This document shows positions 24,336-33,501 of a stretch of DNA of 40,200 nucleotides, piece after piece; the first letter of the stretch is position 1; every line of letters starts with the position of its first letter. The DNA comes from an uncultured Clostridia bacterium (GTDB lineage Bacteria; Bacillota; Clostridia; Christensenellales; UBA1242). Position numbers and translations under genes: made by a program. The DNA lies in NCBI GenBank assembly GCA_944384415.1, contig CALWTF010000007.1:1-40200 (forward strand). The letters run 5' to 3'. The notes below the pieces were generated by a model. That model did no database searches and had not been told where the DNA came from. It saw nothing but the letters and a program-made list of their open reading frames with translations.

Positions 24336-24728
24336 ATGAAAATGAATAATTTTTTAAATGCATATATTACATATTATTATGGAGAAGCCGAATTACTATT
24401 AAATAAAAATCTTTATAAAGCAAATTCATACTTTGATGAAGCAAGAGAATTAGCAAGTTTATCTTCTTCAAAAATATTATTTAATTTAACTGAAAAACAA
24501 ATTTGCAATTTAATTCATTATGGTGATAAAGCTTTCTTGAAAAAAGATATAAAAACAGCTGTTGATTCATATTTATTTGCAAAAGAATGCATTGATGATG
24601 CAAAAGAAAAATCAAAAAACAATTTTGGCATAAAAGATTTAAACTTTAAACAAGAAAAAGCCGTAATAACAAAACTAACATCAGTATGTTCAAAATTTTT
24701 AAATCATAGCAATGAAAAAACTATGTAA
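24336..24728 (+). CDS. Small helical protein of unknown function
   Basis: 130 residues from ATG 24336, preceded by AAAGGAA and a promoter. Predicted all helical, with TPR-like pairs such as YYYGEAELLLNKNLYKANSYFDEA and GDKAFLKKDIKTAVDSYLFA. TPR-like repeats mediate protein contacts. It is monocistronic with its own terminator. I do not recognise a family and cannot infer a partner. Confidence 0.65.
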   Translation: MKMNNFLNAYITYYYGEAELLLNKNLYKANSYFDEARELASLSSSKILFNLTEKQICNLIHYGDKAFLKKDIKTAVDSYLFAKECIDDAKEKSKNNFGIKDLNFKQEKAVITKLTSVCSKFLNHSNEKTM

Positions 24729-24744
24729 ACATAGCGAATATAAA

Positions 24745-24775
24745 AAAAAGAGTGTTTGTTTAAACACTCTTTTTA
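24745..24775. terminator. Bidirectional terminator
   Basis: AAAAGAGTGTTT, short loop, AAACACTCTTTT: it ends both the small helical gene and the rplJ-rplL transcript. Confidence 0.88.
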
Positions 24776-24796
24776 AATTACACTATACTAAAGTAA

Positions 24797-25183
24797 TTAT
24801 TGTAATTCAACTTCAGCACCAGCATCTTCAAGTTTCTTTTGTAATTCTTTAGCTTCAGCTGGAGCAACATTTTCTTTAACAGCTTTTGGAGCACCTTCAA
24901 TAAGTGCTTTAGCACCCATAAGACCAAGTCCTGTAATTTCGTTAACTGCTTTAATAACACCAACTTTTGCTGCATCTGGTTTTAAACCTTTAAGTACAAC
25001 ATTGTATGATGCTTTTTCTTCTGCAGCAGCAGCGGCAGGAGCAGCAGCGGCAGGAGCAGCAGCAACTGCAACTGGAGCAGCAGCGCTAACACCAAATTCT
25101 TCTTCTAAAGCTTTTACTAATTCACTTACTTCAACAACTGTTAAACCTTTAATTTGTTCAACTAATTCATTTACTTTTGACAT
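24797..25183 (-). CDS. rplL: 50S ribosomal protein L7/L12
   Basis: 128 residues. N-terminal dimerisation part ([29 protein letters not shown]), an Ala/Pro-rich hinge with repeated AAAPAA, then the factor-binding domain [39 protein letters not shown]. It forms the mobile stalk that recruits translation GTPases. RBS AAGGAG before the ATG; 25 bases after rplJ. The repetitive hinge encodes GCA-rich DNA unlike the rest of the window. Confidence 0.98.
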   Translation of the reverse strand: MSKVNELVEQIKGLTVVEVSELVKALEEEFGVSAAAPVAVAAAPAAAAPAAAAAEEKASYNVVLKGLKPDAAKVGVIKAVNEITGLGLMGAKALIEGAPKAVKENVAPAEAKELQKKLEDAGAEVELQ

Positions 25184-25208
25184 AATAAAATTCTCCTTTT
25201 AAAAACAT

Positions 25209-25724
25209 TTAATTTTTTGTCGCAATAGCATTTAATGCAACGGCTAATCCGCGGATAGGCCCATTAAGAACACTAACAAGCCCAGTTGCTGGACCATTGA
25301 GAACACTCAAAAGTTTTGCAACCAAAATTTCTTTGCTTGGAAGTTCTGCAAGAGCCTTTAATTCTGCTTCATCAATAAAGTTTTTGCCAATTAAACCAAA
25401 TTTAAATTTAACTTTTTGTGCATCAGCAGCAGCTTTCATTGATTTTGCAGCATCGATTTCACTGTTATAACTAAATGCAACAGCGAGTGTGCCTTCGAGT
25501 TTATCATCAAAGCAATCAATTCCACATTCATTCAACGCTTTTTTCATTATACGGTTTTTGTATATGTGATACTCACAACCTGCTGTACGCAAAGCATTAC
25601 GCATTTCTGTATCATCTGCAACATTAATACCGCAATAATCCACAAAAATAATTGAAGTTGCTTTTTCAATTTTTGCTTTGATATCTTGCACTTGTTGTTG
25701 TTTCATCTCAAAATTCTTTGACAT
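25209..25724 (-). CDS. rplJ: 50S ribosomal protein L10
   Basis: 171 residues. Seen: KIEKATSIIFVDYCGINVADDTEMRNALR, YHIYKNRIMKKAL, LEGTLAVAFSYN and the C-terminal LNGPATGLVSVLNGP and LAVALNAIATKN. L10 anchors L7/L12 dimers at the stalk base. The L10-L12 complex represses its own operon by binding the leader RNA just upstream, which is present here. GGAGG lies about 12 bases before the ATG. Confidence 0.97.
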   Translation of the reverse strand: MSKNFEMKQQQVQDIKAKIEKATSIIFVDYCGINVADDTEMRNALRTAGCEYHIYKNRIMKKALNECGIDCFDDKLEGTLAVAFSYNSEIDAAKSMKAAADAQKVKFKFGLIGKNFIDEAELKALAELPSKEILVAKLLSVLNGPATGLVSVLNGPIRGLAVALNAIATKN

Positions 25725-25755
25725 CTCGACTGGAACCCTCCTTGATTAGTTTCTA

Positions 25756-25796
25756 ACAAAACAAAAATCCCTGCGCCAGAAAAGTAAAGCACAAGG
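25756..25796 (-). terminator. Attenuator terminator in the rplJ leader
   Basis: Minus strand CCTTGTGC pairs with GCGCAGGG using G-U pairs and is followed by ATTTTTGTTTTG, before the rplJ start. Placed just after the L10 leader fold, it probably acts as the regulated terminator. Confidence 0.7.
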
Positions 25797-25895
25797 AAAT
25801 TTATTTTCTTTGAAACTTCACCTCGGCAAGCCTTGTTAAGATTATGAACAAAAAGTTCACTTGCTGTCTTTGGCTGAAAGATTTTTTAAGTTAGT
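25797..25895 (-). promoter_or_regulatory. Ribosomal protein L10 leader
   Basis: Contains the conserved AAAGACAGCAAGTG, then AATCTTAACAAGGCTTGCCGAGGTGAA, typical of the L10 leader that binds L10(L12)4 in Bacillota, including the kink-turn-like GCC/GAGG region. It feeds back on rplJ-rplL expression. Confidence 0.85.
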
Positions 25896-25901
25896 GATTT
25901 C

Positions 25902-25930
25902 ATTATAAAACAATTTTTATAAATTGTCAA
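25902..25930 (-). promoter_or_regulatory. rplJ promoter, perfect consensus
   Basis: Minus strand TTGACA (25925-25930), 17 bases, TATAAT (25902-25907), with start at about 25895. Confidence 0.9.
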
Positions 25931-25954
25931 GTACTTTAATAAATTTGTTTATTT

Positions 25955-26380
25955 TCATTTTTGCTTATCTAAAAAATCAAACAATTCGTTTAAATTAGAA
26001 TTTTCTAAATTTAAATAAAAACACCTTCCAGAATATTCTTCATTGCAACCTCTTATGATATTTAAACCACAATTATCCTTTTGAATGTTTACTAAAAGAG
26101 CATCAAAAGGCATATCATTATGAACTTGTTGTTTATCAAAATTAAATTTAATCCAAATACCATTTTTTAATGAGTTAATAGTTTCTTTATGCAAACTAAC
26201 GGCAAATGCAGGCATTTCATACGAGTTATATATAGCTGATGAAAATTTATCTAATACCTCTGTATATATTTTTGTATTAGAATTATAAATTTGCGAATTT
26301 CCGTTATTAAAAATTTCAATTGAAGAACTGTTATTAAAAAAATTAGTAATACCTAATTCCTGATTAAATACAACTGCCAT
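25955..26380 (-). CDS. Protein of unknown function
   Basis: 141 residues. A very good ribosome site (AAGGGGGGAATT before the ATG) supports it. No signal peptide or transmembrane segment; mixed strands and helices, with a central IWIKFNFDKQQVHNDMPFDALLVNIQ and the tail LNLENSNLNELFDFLDKQ. I do not recognise a family. It is monocistronic, lying between the L10 promoter and the M1 peptidase. Confidence 0.65.
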   Translation of the reverse strand: MAVVFNQELGITNFFNNSSSIEIFNNGNSQIYNSNTKIYTEVLDKFSSAIYNSYEMPAFAVSLHKETINSLKNGIWIKFNFDKQQVHNDMPFDALLVNIQKDNCGLNIIRGCNEEYSGRCFYLNLENSNLNELFDFLDKQK

Positions 26381-26432
26381 AATTCCCCCCTTATATTTTT
26401 TATTATATCATATTTTTATAATATATAAAACA

Positions 26433-26457
26433 AAAAAGAGTAATTATTACTCTTTTT
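26433..26457. terminator. Terminator of the M1 peptidase gene
   Basis: AAAAAGAGT, loop AATTATT, ACTCTTTTT. T tracts on both sides make it usable in either direction. Confidence 0.8.
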
Positions 26458-26464
26458 ACACACT

Positions 26465-27958
26465 TTAACCAGCTAATTGCTCCAAAACTACAGTTCCATC
26501 TAACCAACTTGTTATATAACTTTGCAAATCTTTTCCACTAGACTTTTCAAATGATTTTATTAAACCATTCGGAGTTGCAAATTTCATTGAAAATTTATCA
26601 TAATACTGTTGTAAACACTTTTCCATTTTTTTATCTCCTATTAATTCTGATACTGCATCAAACATTAATAAGCCTTTAACATAAGATAAATAAACATATT
26701 CAGTGTCAGTGTTAAAATTTAATACATTTCTATTCATCGAAGTGTCTAATGTTTCATAAACCTCTCTGTATACATCACAAAATAATAAATAAGCAGAAAG
26801 AGCATTTCCCACTACATCATTATATGTTACATCGTATTGTGGATTTATTTTATAAAAAATTGCGGTTGAATATTCGGCTAAACCTTCATCTAACCAACCA
26901 TAGGCAAGTTGATTATTACCAACAACTCCATACCACCATTGATGAGCAATTTCGTGTATTATAACATTTGTATATTCTTGTTGTACTTCAATAACATCTG
27001 AAATATAAACTAACATTGGATATTCCATTCCACCATGCAAAAAGTTACATTTCACAATATTTAACACAGAATATGGATATTCACCTATTAGTTCTGAAAA
27101 TGTATTTAATGAATCAACAGCAGTTTGAAGATTAAACTCGTAATTATCATCGTTATAATAAAAATACTGAACTAATGTATCGCCTACTTGTGCTGTTGCA
27201 ACTTCAAATTTTTCAGAAAATACAAGTGCAAAATCTCTAACAGCTAAAGCGGAAATTTCAACTTTATTTTTTCCATTTGATGTAGTAGATTTTTTTAATT
27301 CGCCAGTATGTGCTATTTTAAGATTTTCATCGTAAGTTATATCTACTAAATAGTTAGAAATTTCACTATAAAAAGGATCACCCGATGAATTATAAGGTTG
27401 AGTAAAAAAACCTTCAGATTCCAACACACATACTATTGGATACCAGTTTCCCAAATTTAATGTATTGTTACCATATCCAAAACGATGATTAACATTTGGA
27501 ATGGTCAACACAAAATTTATTTTTATATCAACTGTTTGATTCTTGTTTAATTCGGGAATTTTAACCTGCAATATAGAATTTTCTTCTCCTGTTATTTCAA
27601 AAGCACTTTCAGTATTATTAACATAAGTTGACACAATTTTTATGTTTCCTTCTGAAAAACCATTATTATATGCTTTTTCCATTTGTGTTGCTGAAACGGC
27701 TTTTGTACTATCAGCAGATTCAGAAAAAGCATTTGGGTGCAAATGAAATTTAAGTTCAGTAAGTGTTAATTCTGAACGATTTGTATATTCTAAATTTTCA
27801 GTTGCACTTAACATTTTGTTTTCATAATCTAAATTAGCAGTAATTTTATATAAATTTGCATTTTCACTAGCATCAACAATTATGTTATTCGAGCCACAAC
27901 CCACAAACACAAACATTCCAAAAAACAACATAATTATAAAACAATAAAATTTTTTCAT
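26465..27958 (-). CDS. M1-family metallopeptidase lipoprotein
   Basis: 497 residues. Lipobox FVGC at about residue 18-21 after a hydrophobic stretch, so it is predicted to sit on the outside of the membrane. Zinc motif HEIAHQWW (His335, Glu336, His339) with the third ligand Glu358 in WLDEGLAEY, exactly 18 residues on, as in M1 aminopeptidases. Upstream is the beta-rich N-terminal domain (YTNRSELTLTELKFHLHPNAF). The GAMEN-type exopeptidase motif appears as GGMEYPML. It lacks the large C-terminal helical domain of classical M1 enzymes. Likely trims extracellular peptides. RBS AGGAGAG. Confidence 0.92.
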   Translation of the reverse strand: MKKFYCFIIMLFFGMFVFVGCGSNNIIVDASENANLYKITANLDYENKMLSATENLEYTNRSELTLTELKFHLHPNAFSESADSTKAVSATQMEKAYNNGFSEGNIKIVSTYVNNTESAFEITGEENSILQVKIPELNKNQTVDIKINFVLTIPNVNHRFGYGNNTLNLGNWYPIVCVLESEGFFTQPYNSSGDPFYSEISNYLVDITYDENLKIAHTGELKKSTTSNGKNKVEISALAVRDFALVFSEKFEVATAQVGDTLVQYFYYNDDNYEFNLQTAVDSLNTFSELIGEYPYSVLNIVKCNFLHGGMEYPMLVYISDVIEVQQEYTNVIIHEIAHQWWYGVVGNNQLAYGWLDEGLAEYSTAIFYKINPQYDVTYNDVVGNALSAYLLFCDVYREVYETLDTSMNRNVLNFNTDTEYVYLSYVKGLLMFDAVSELIGDKKMEKCLQQYYDKFSMKFATPNGLIKSFEKSSGKDLQSYITSWLDGTVVLEQLAG

Positions 27959-28076
27959 ACTGCTCTCTCCTATTTTTTATTTAATATATGAATAGAAAAA
28001 AGCGTTTTATACCTTTTTATTTTTGAATTTAAAATATTAAATTTATTAAAATAAAAATATATTTTTAATTTTTCTA

Positions 28077-28105
28077 TTGTTATATTTTAAAAATTTTGAT
28101 ATATT
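28077..28105 (+). promoter_or_regulatory. Promoter of dnaD-dnaI
   Basis: TTGTTA (28077-28082), 17 bases, TATATT (28100-28105), 22 bases before the DnaD start. Confidence 0.55.
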
Positions 28106-28126
28106 TAGTGATAAGGAGTTTATCAT

Positions 28127-29572
28127 ATGGCTTTTTGTAAATTTTCAAGTGAAACAGTTGCTAATAAATTTACTATAATTGATAATATTTTTATTGAAAA
28201 ATATATGAAATTTGCAACCGGTGAACAAGTAAAAGTTTATATGTGGGGATTATATTTATGTAATAACCCACAAAGTTTAACAACCAATCTTAGCACTTTA
28301 CAATCATTTTCTAATGATTTAGGTATAAGTGAAGATGAGGTTTTAAAAGCATTTGAATATTGGCAACAACAGGGATTGGTTCAAATTATTTCAAGCAACG
28401 AACCTGAAATTCAATATTTACCAGTAAAAGATGCAATTTCTAAAAAACTTTATAAACCTGAAAAATATGAACAATTTAATCTTCAAGCACAAAATATTAT
28501 AAAAGACCGTCAAATAACCCAAAATGAATACAAACAGTATTATGACATAATTGAAGTTTTTCATATGGCACCTGAAGCACTTCTTATGATTATGCAATAT
28601 TGTGTAGACAATAAAGATACAAAAGTTGGTTACTCCTACATATTAACTGTTGCAAAAAACTGGGCTTATGAAAATATATTAACATTGAAACAAGTTGAAG
28701 ATAAATTACAAGAATATAATACGGCAAATGCTAATTTACATAAAATATTAAAAGCAATGGGATTATCTAGAAATCCTAATTTAGAAGAACAACAATTATA
28801 TTTAAAATGGACAAAAAAATTAGGATTTGAATTTGATACCATACTTTTTGTAGCATCTGAAACTAAAAAAGGTGGCTTTTATAAACTAGATGTTAAATTA
28901 ACAAAATACTATGAACTTCATCTTTTTTCTAATAAAGAAATACAGGAATATGAAAAAAATAAGGAAAATTTGTTAATTTTAGCAAAAGAAATCAACAAAA
29001 TTATTGGTGTTTATTATGAAAATGTTGAAACAGTTGTAGAAAATTATATAAACCCTTGGATGATGCGTGGATATTCTCCAGAAACATTAGAATTAATTGC
29101 AAATTATTGCTTTAAAAACAGTATAAGAAACTTACAGGGAATGGATAATATAATTCAAAAACTTTTTCAACAAGGTTTAGTGTCTATTGAAAGTATAGCT
29201 CAATTTGTAGATAAAGCAAAAAAACAAGATGAAAACATTAAAAAAATTTTATCAACGGCAAAACTTTTAAGAAATGTAACAAGTTTGGACCGTGATTTCT
29301 ACCGAAATTGGACATATACTTGGAATATGTCACAAGAAATGATTGAATATGCCGCTTCCCTTTCATCTGATAAAAGCCAACCAATGCAATATATTAACAA
29401 AATTTTGGGCAATTGGTTTGAACAAAAAATAACAAATTTGGAATTAGCTAAACAAGATAAAACTTTATATAAATATAATTCTAAAAATAACGATATTGAA
29501 ATACATTCAAGGAAATACACAAAAGAAGAATTAGACAATATTTTTAGTAAAATTGAAGAAGTTGAAATTTAA
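28127..29572 (+). CDS. DnaD/DnaB-type replication initiation protein
   Basis: 481 residues. A winged-helix N-terminal domain (about 20-125, with TNLSTLQSFSNDLGISEDEVLKAFEYWQQQGLVQI) is followed by two DnaD-like helical domains: about 140-205 (EALLMIMQYCVDNKDTKVGYSYILTVAKNWAYENI, with the YxxxIxxxW motif) and about 390-465 (MIEYAASLSSDKSQPMQYINKILGNWFEQ, again YINKIL-xxW). Such proteins remodel the origin and help load the helicase. RBS AAGGAG. It is coupled to the DnaI-like gene 14 bases downstream, the common clostridial pair. Confidence 0.87.
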   Translation: MAFCKFSSETVANKFTIIDNIFIEKYMKFATGEQVKVYMWGLYLCNNPQSLTTNLSTLQSFSNDLGISEDEVLKAFEYWQQQGLVQIISSNEPEIQYLPVKDAISKKLYKPEKYEQFNLQAQNIIKDRQITQNEYKQYYDIIEVFHMAPEALLMIMQYCVDNKDTKVGYSYILTVAKNWAYENILTLKQVEDKLQEYNTANANLHKILKAMGLSRNPNLEEQQLYLKWTKKLGFEFDTILFVASETKKGGFYKLDVKLTKYYELHLFSNKEIQEYEKNKENLLILAKEINKIIGVYYENVETVVENYINPWMMRGYSPETLELIANYCFKNSIRNLQGMDNIIQKLFQQGLVSIESIAQFVDKAKKQDENIKKILSTAKLLRNVTSLDRDFYRNWTYTWNMSQEMIEYAASLSSDKSQPMQYINKILGNWFEQKITNLELAKQDKTLYKYNSKNNDIEIHSRKYTKEELDNIFSKIEEVEI

Positions 29573-29586
29573 TAAAAGGTATTATA

Positions 29587-30522
29587 ATGAATAAATTAGA
29601 AATTACACAACAAGTTTTGTTTGAAGTAAAACAACATAAATTAAATGAAGAACTAAAAGTTCAACAAAACTTAAAATTAGCAAGACAAAAAAGCAAAGAA
29701 TTTGCCAAACTTGAAACACAATTAAAAGAAATGCAAATAGAAATTGGCAAATTACCACAAAATTCAGATAAATCAAATGAGCTAAAATTTGAATTATATA
29801 AACTTAAAACTCATATGATAAAACAATTAAATAAAATAGGAATGTCAATTAATGACATAACTCCAGAAGTAAATTGTAAAAAATGTCAAGATAAAGGAAC
29901 AATAGGTTCTTCTGTTTGTTCTTGTATAAAAGAAACAGTTAATAAAAAATTATTAAAACTGGCTGGATTAAATGAAAATGCAACTGCTACTTTTGATAAA
30001 GCTGATAAGAAAATTTTAAAAGAAAACAAACAATTAAATGGTTTATTTGAATTTGCTAAAAAATTTGCAAACGACTTTCCCAATATAAAAAAAAATAATA
30101 TGGTATTAATTGGACCCGTTGGTGTTGGAAAAACTTTTATTTTAGAATGTATTGCTAATGAAATTTTAAAAAAGAATTATTTTGTAATATATACAACAGC
30201 ATTTAATTTTTCTAATGTTCTATTGAATGCTTTAGCAAAACAACAAATAGAACAACAAGAAATTTTTAATTCTTTTATTGATTGCGATATGCTAATTATT
30301 GATGACTTAGGAAGCGAACTAGTTCAAAAAAATTTATCAAATGCAAATTTATTTAATGTTTTAAACGAAAGAAAAATAAAAAACAAATCAACCTTAATTA
30401 GTTCAAATCTTATGCCTGAGCAAATTGATGATAAATATGGCAACAGAATATGTAGTAGAATTTTTGATAAAAGAAACACCGAAGCCTACTTGGTAGATGG
30501 TAAAGATTTAAGAATAAATTAA
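29587..30522 (+). CDS. DnaI/DnaC-like helicase loader ATPase
   Basis: 311 residues. N-terminal coiled-coil-like helicase-binding region (1-90), a zinc-binding cluster (Cys97, Cys100, Cys111, Cys113), then an AAA+ domain: Walker A GPVGVGKT (176-183), Walker B MLIIDDLG (Asp239, Asp240), sensor ISSNL and GNRICSRIFD arginine finger region. It loads the replicative helicase at origins. Partner DnaD-like protein is directly upstream in the same operon. RBS AAAGG. Confidence 0.92.
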   Translation: MNKLEITQQVLFEVKQHKLNEELKVQQNLKLARQKSKEFAKLETQLKEMQIEIGKLPQNSDKSNELKFELYKLKTHMIKQLNKIGMSINDITPEVNCKKCQDKGTIGSSVCSCIKETVNKKLLKLAGLNENATATFDKADKKILKENKQLNGLFEFAKKFANDFPNIKKNNMVLIGPVGVGKTFILECIANEILKKNYFVIYTTAFNFSNVLLNALAKQQIEQQEIFNSFIDCDMLIIDDLGSELVQKNLSNANLFNVLNERKIKNKSTLISSNLMPEQIDDKYGNRICSRIFDKRNTEAYLVDGKDLRIN

Positions 30523-30555
30523 AAAGAATGTAATAATATTTCACATTCTTTTTTT
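30521..30555. terminator. Terminator after dnaI, shared with the DivIVA-like gene
   Basis: AAAAAGAATGT, loop of eleven, ACATTCTTTTT with more T after it. The stem overlaps the stop region of the loader gene. Confidence 0.85.
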
Positions 30556-31340
30556 TATAAATCATCAACATCAAATGATTTCATAATCTCTTCTAAACTA
30601 TCAGTTGGAACAAGCGCCTCTTCTAATGAAAAACCTGATTTTGATTTTTCGTTTTTATTTTCTTGATTACTTATAAAGTTTAAACTTGATTTTGATAACA
30701 TTCCCATACTTGCTGGCAAATCAACACCTTCACCATTTAAAAATTTTTCTGCTGATGATGGCGCATTAACTTGTGTTGAAATTTTAGTAGAAGTACTTAC
30801 TGTTTCAAAATTTTTACCCATAACATGCTTACGAACTGAAACTGCTCTGTAATTATGCCCTTGTTTTGAACTTCTTCCAGTCATTCTTGTTAAAATTTGT
30901 TGTGCATATACCTTGTCTTCATCTTGGTCACTATTTTCATCAATTGTTAAAGATAATGCGTGATGAAAATCATATGTAATATCATTAATTTCCTCAGATG
31001 AAATAAAATTACTATATCTTTCCTGTAAACTATCTAAAACTTTTTCCCATTTTCTATATAAAAGTTGCATTTGTTTAGTTTTTAATTCGTATACATTTTG
31101 AACAGATACTGCTACATTTTGACTTTTTTGTTCAGCACTTCTTAAAGCATCAGAAAGCCTTTGTTCATTTTGAATATGTTTTGTTAATAAAGCCTTCATC
31201 TCATCATTTTCTTTTTTTAATACGCTTATAATGTTGGATTGTCTTTTAAGTTCTAATTCATGTTCAGCATTGAAACGAGCTATAAATTGGTCAACTTCTT
31301 TAATTGAATAACCATATTTTTCCCTAGAAAAATTATTCAT
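30555..31340 (-). CDS. DivIVA-like cytoplasmic coiled-coil protein
   Basis: 261 residues. The N-terminus FSREKYGYSIKEVDQFIARF matches the start of DivIVA/GpsB proteins (F-x-R-x2-GY-x2-EVD), which bind curved membrane and recruit division or wall proteins. A coiled coil follows (about 25-105, LELKRQSNIISVLKKENDEMKALL), then a long polar tail that ends in acidic helices. It lacks the usual conserved FR motif just after the start, and is longer than GpsB. Start codon is two bases after the lgt stop, whose final codons contain its AGAGGAAG site. Confidence 0.75.
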   Translation of the reverse strand: MNNFSREKYGYSIKEVDQFIARFNAEHELELKRQSNIISVLKKENDEMKALLTKHIQNEQRLSDALRSAEQKSQNVAVSVQNVYELKTKQMQLLYRKWEKVLDSLQERYSNFISSEEINDITYDFHHALSLTIDENSDQDEDKVYAQQILTRMTGRSSKQGHNYRAVSVRKHVMGKNFETVSTSTKISTQVNAPSSAEKFLNGEGVDLPASMGMLSKSSLNFISNQENKNEKSKSGFSLEEALVPTDSLEEIMKSFDVDDL

Positions 31341-31343
31341 TTT

Positions 31344-32321
31344 CTATTCTTCCTCTGTTTTTATATCTTTTACTAACATATTTTCGTTATCAACTGGTAC
31401 TGTTGTATCTTTTTTCTCTTCATTTATATTTTCATTTTTTGTTGAATGATTTTTATTTAATTTGTTGTTAATTTGGGTTTTTGAATTGTTAGACATATTA
31501 ACAACTTCTTTAATTTTGCTTTCATCTATTTCAACATTATTTACCATTTTTATCCTTGTGTTTTGACTGGATAAATTTATCTTTTTACCATCTCGAATAA
31601 ATATATAAATCATCAAAGCAATTCCAGCTATAATAACTATAATACTTAATAGTTGACTAACCCTAATACTACCAAGCATAAGAGATTCACCCCTGAACCC
31701 TTCTATAATAGCCCTAACTATACCATATAAAATCATATAACTAGCAAGAACAAAACCCTTGTTTGTTATTTTTCTTACAATAAAATATAACGCTATACAT
31801 ATAAGTATATCAAAAAAGCTTTCATAAATCATTGTAGCCCAGTGCCAAGTATCACCAATTTGAATAGCTACTGGAAAGAAATGTAATGCAGAATTTGTAA
31901 CTTCTTCACCATAACAACAACCAGAACAATAACACCCAATTCTACCTATTCCTTGACCTAAAACCACACAAGGAACAGTAACATCTGCAATTTCCAAAAA
32001 ACTTTGTTTTCTAATTATACAATATAAAACTGCACCTAAGGCACCACCTAAAATTGCTCCATATATTGCTATTCCACCGTCCCAAATTGCAAACGATTTC
32101 CACCCCCAAGGACCACCATTAAAAATTAAAAAATACAACCTTGCCCCAATTATTGCTGGTGGGAACAACCATAAAATTAATTCAAAAGGAGTATCCTTTG
32201 AAAGCCCACGATATTTAAAAATAAAATAAGCTAAAGTAATAGCACAAACTAAAGCTAAAGCTATAATTATTCCATACCAATAAATATCTATTCCAAAAAT
32301 ATTAAATGCAATAGGATTCAT
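31344..32321 (-). CDS. lgt: Prolipoprotein diacylglyceryl transferase
   Basis: 325 residues from ATG 32321 after AGAGGTGA; the GTG upstream is not used. Adds diacylglycerol to the lipobox cysteine of lipoproteins, and several lipoproteins occur in this window. Seven hydrophobic segments; signature GRIGCYCSGCCYGEEV (about 126-141) with the essential Arg, as in clostridial Lgt, plus YGxxRxxIEGFRG near residue 200. The 70-residue polar C-terminal tail after about residue 245 is not part of the usual enzyme. Operon with the DivIVA-like gene. Confidence 0.95.
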   Translation of the reverse strand: MNPIAFNIFGIDIYWYGIIIALALVCAITLAYFIFKYRGLSKDTPFELILWLFPPAIIGARLYFLIFNGGPWGWKSFAIWDGGIAIYGAILGGALGAVLYCIIRKQSFLEIADVTVPCVVLGQGIGRIGCYCSGCCYGEEVTNSALHFFPVAIQIGDTWHWATMIYESFFDILICIALYFIVRKITNKGFVLASYMILYGIVRAIIEGFRGESLMLGSIRVSQLLSIIVIIAGIALMIYIFIRDGKKINLSSQNTRIKMVNNVEIDESKIKEVVNMSNNSKTQINNKLNKNHSTKNENINEEKKDTTVPVDNENMLVKDIKTEEE

Positions 32322-32375
32322 TACAATCACCTCTAATATCTTTCATTATAATTGAACATTATAAAATTGTCAAAC

Positions 32376-32404
32376 AAAAAAGATAGTGCATATCACTATC
32401 TTTT
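32376..32404 (-). terminator. Terminator of the membrane protein gene at 32420
   Basis: AAAAGATAGTG, five-base loop, CACTATCTTTT, with TTTTTTG on the minus-strand side. Confidence 0.8.
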
Positions 32405-32419
32405 GTAATATAAGTTAGC

Positions 32420-33373
32420 CTACATAGTTTTTTCAGGTTCTTTTTCTTTTCTACCAACAAGTTCGTTTTCATCACACCATTCAACAAACTTTTTACTACT
32501 ATCTTCAAAGGCTTTAATAGCTTCTTCTCTTGAATTTATTTCAATTTTTTCTTCAATTTTATAATCTTTGAAAGGAATTCTTTCTTCTGTCTCTTTGGTT
32601 CCTTGTACTATTTTAACCGGGAAACAATCATCACTGGCTTGAGAAAGCATTTCATAAGTTTTTACAATTTGATATTGTTGTTCCATATCAGTTTTAAATT
32701 CAATTGGCTTTGGTTTAACAACTTTTGATGTTTCATCAGACTTACCCATACTTATGGCTAACACACCTAATTTTTTCTCTGTTTTAAATTTTTCTAAATC
32801 TTCTGTTGAAACTGTTAATTTAGAAAATTCTTCTTTTATAAAATCAGGTGAAATATATTTATCTTCTTCTCTTACTTTTTCTTCTTCATCAACTTCATCT
32901 TCAATTTCTCTTGGTTCATCGTTGATACCTGTTTTGTTTAAGTATTCTTTCTTATACTTGTCTAACCAACCTTTTCTATCACCTTTTTCATATTCTCTCA
33001 TTGCTTTCTGCATTCTTCTAGATTTAGCATCTTCAGAAACTAATTGGCCTTTTTTTGTTTTTCCAGTATCTTGTAAAATTTTAGCTTCTTGTAATTTTTT
33101 TAAGTTTTTGTGTCTTCTACTTAAAAAACTTGTTATTCCAACACCAGCAAGTGAACCAATTAAACCTACTGATAAAGCAAAGTTTATCGCAAAAAAAGCC
33201 CCAAAGCCCCAAGCTAAACCTGTTGCAATAAAAGCTGCAGCAAACACACCAGCAACAATACATGCAATTATATTGTTTCTACGCAAGCGTTTACCTGCTT
33301 TATCAAAATCTTCCAATGATTTTTTTGCTTTTTCTTCTTCTGTTAATTCTACTTTTGTTCTTTCAAAAGGCAT
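32420..33373 (-). CDS. Membrane protein of unknown function
   Basis: 317 residues from ATG 33373, which has GGGGGT ahead; the longer frame start is inside the promoter. Two close hydrophobic segments at about 35-57 and 62-83 (IIACIVAGVFAAAFIATG and ALSVGLIGSLAGVGIT) form a hairpin, then a basic stretch (RRHKNLKKLQEAK) and a long charged Glu/Lys-rich C-terminal domain, probably cytoplasmic. I recognise no family. It stands alone with a promoter and terminator. Confidence 0.72.
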   Translation of the reverse strand: MPFERTKVELTEEEKAKKSLEDFDKAGKRLRRNNIIACIVAGVFAAAFIATGLAWGFGAFFAINFALSVGLIGSLAGVGITSFLSRRHKNLKKLQEAKILQDTGKTKKGQLVSEDAKSRRMQKAMREYEKGDRKGWLDKYKKEYLNKTGINDEPREIEDEVDEEEKVREEDKYISPDFIKEEFSKLTVSTEDLEKFKTEKKLGVLAISMGKSDETSKVVKPKPIEFKTDMEQQYQIVKTYEMLSQASDDCFPVKIVQGTKETEERIPFKDYKIEEKIEINSREEAIKAFEDSSKKFVEWCDENELVGRKEKEPEKTM

Positions 33374-33411
33374 AATTATTACCCCCAGTTTTATCAAACT
33401 TTTCTGTATAG

Positions 33412-33440
33412 AGTATATCACAATATAAACAAAAATGCAA
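33412..33440 (-). promoter_or_regulatory. Promoter of the membrane protein gene at 32420
   Basis: Minus strand TTGCAT (33435-33440), 17 bases, TATACT (33412-33417). Confidence 0.65.
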
Positions 33441-33501
33441 TACCCTTTTAAAAATTTTCAAACAAATATAAATTTAGGAATTTAAACAAATAATATAAAA
33501 T

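Noticed and set aside
25002..25202. Ala-rich plus-strand open frame
   Set aside because: It is the complement of the Ala/Pro hinge of rplL.
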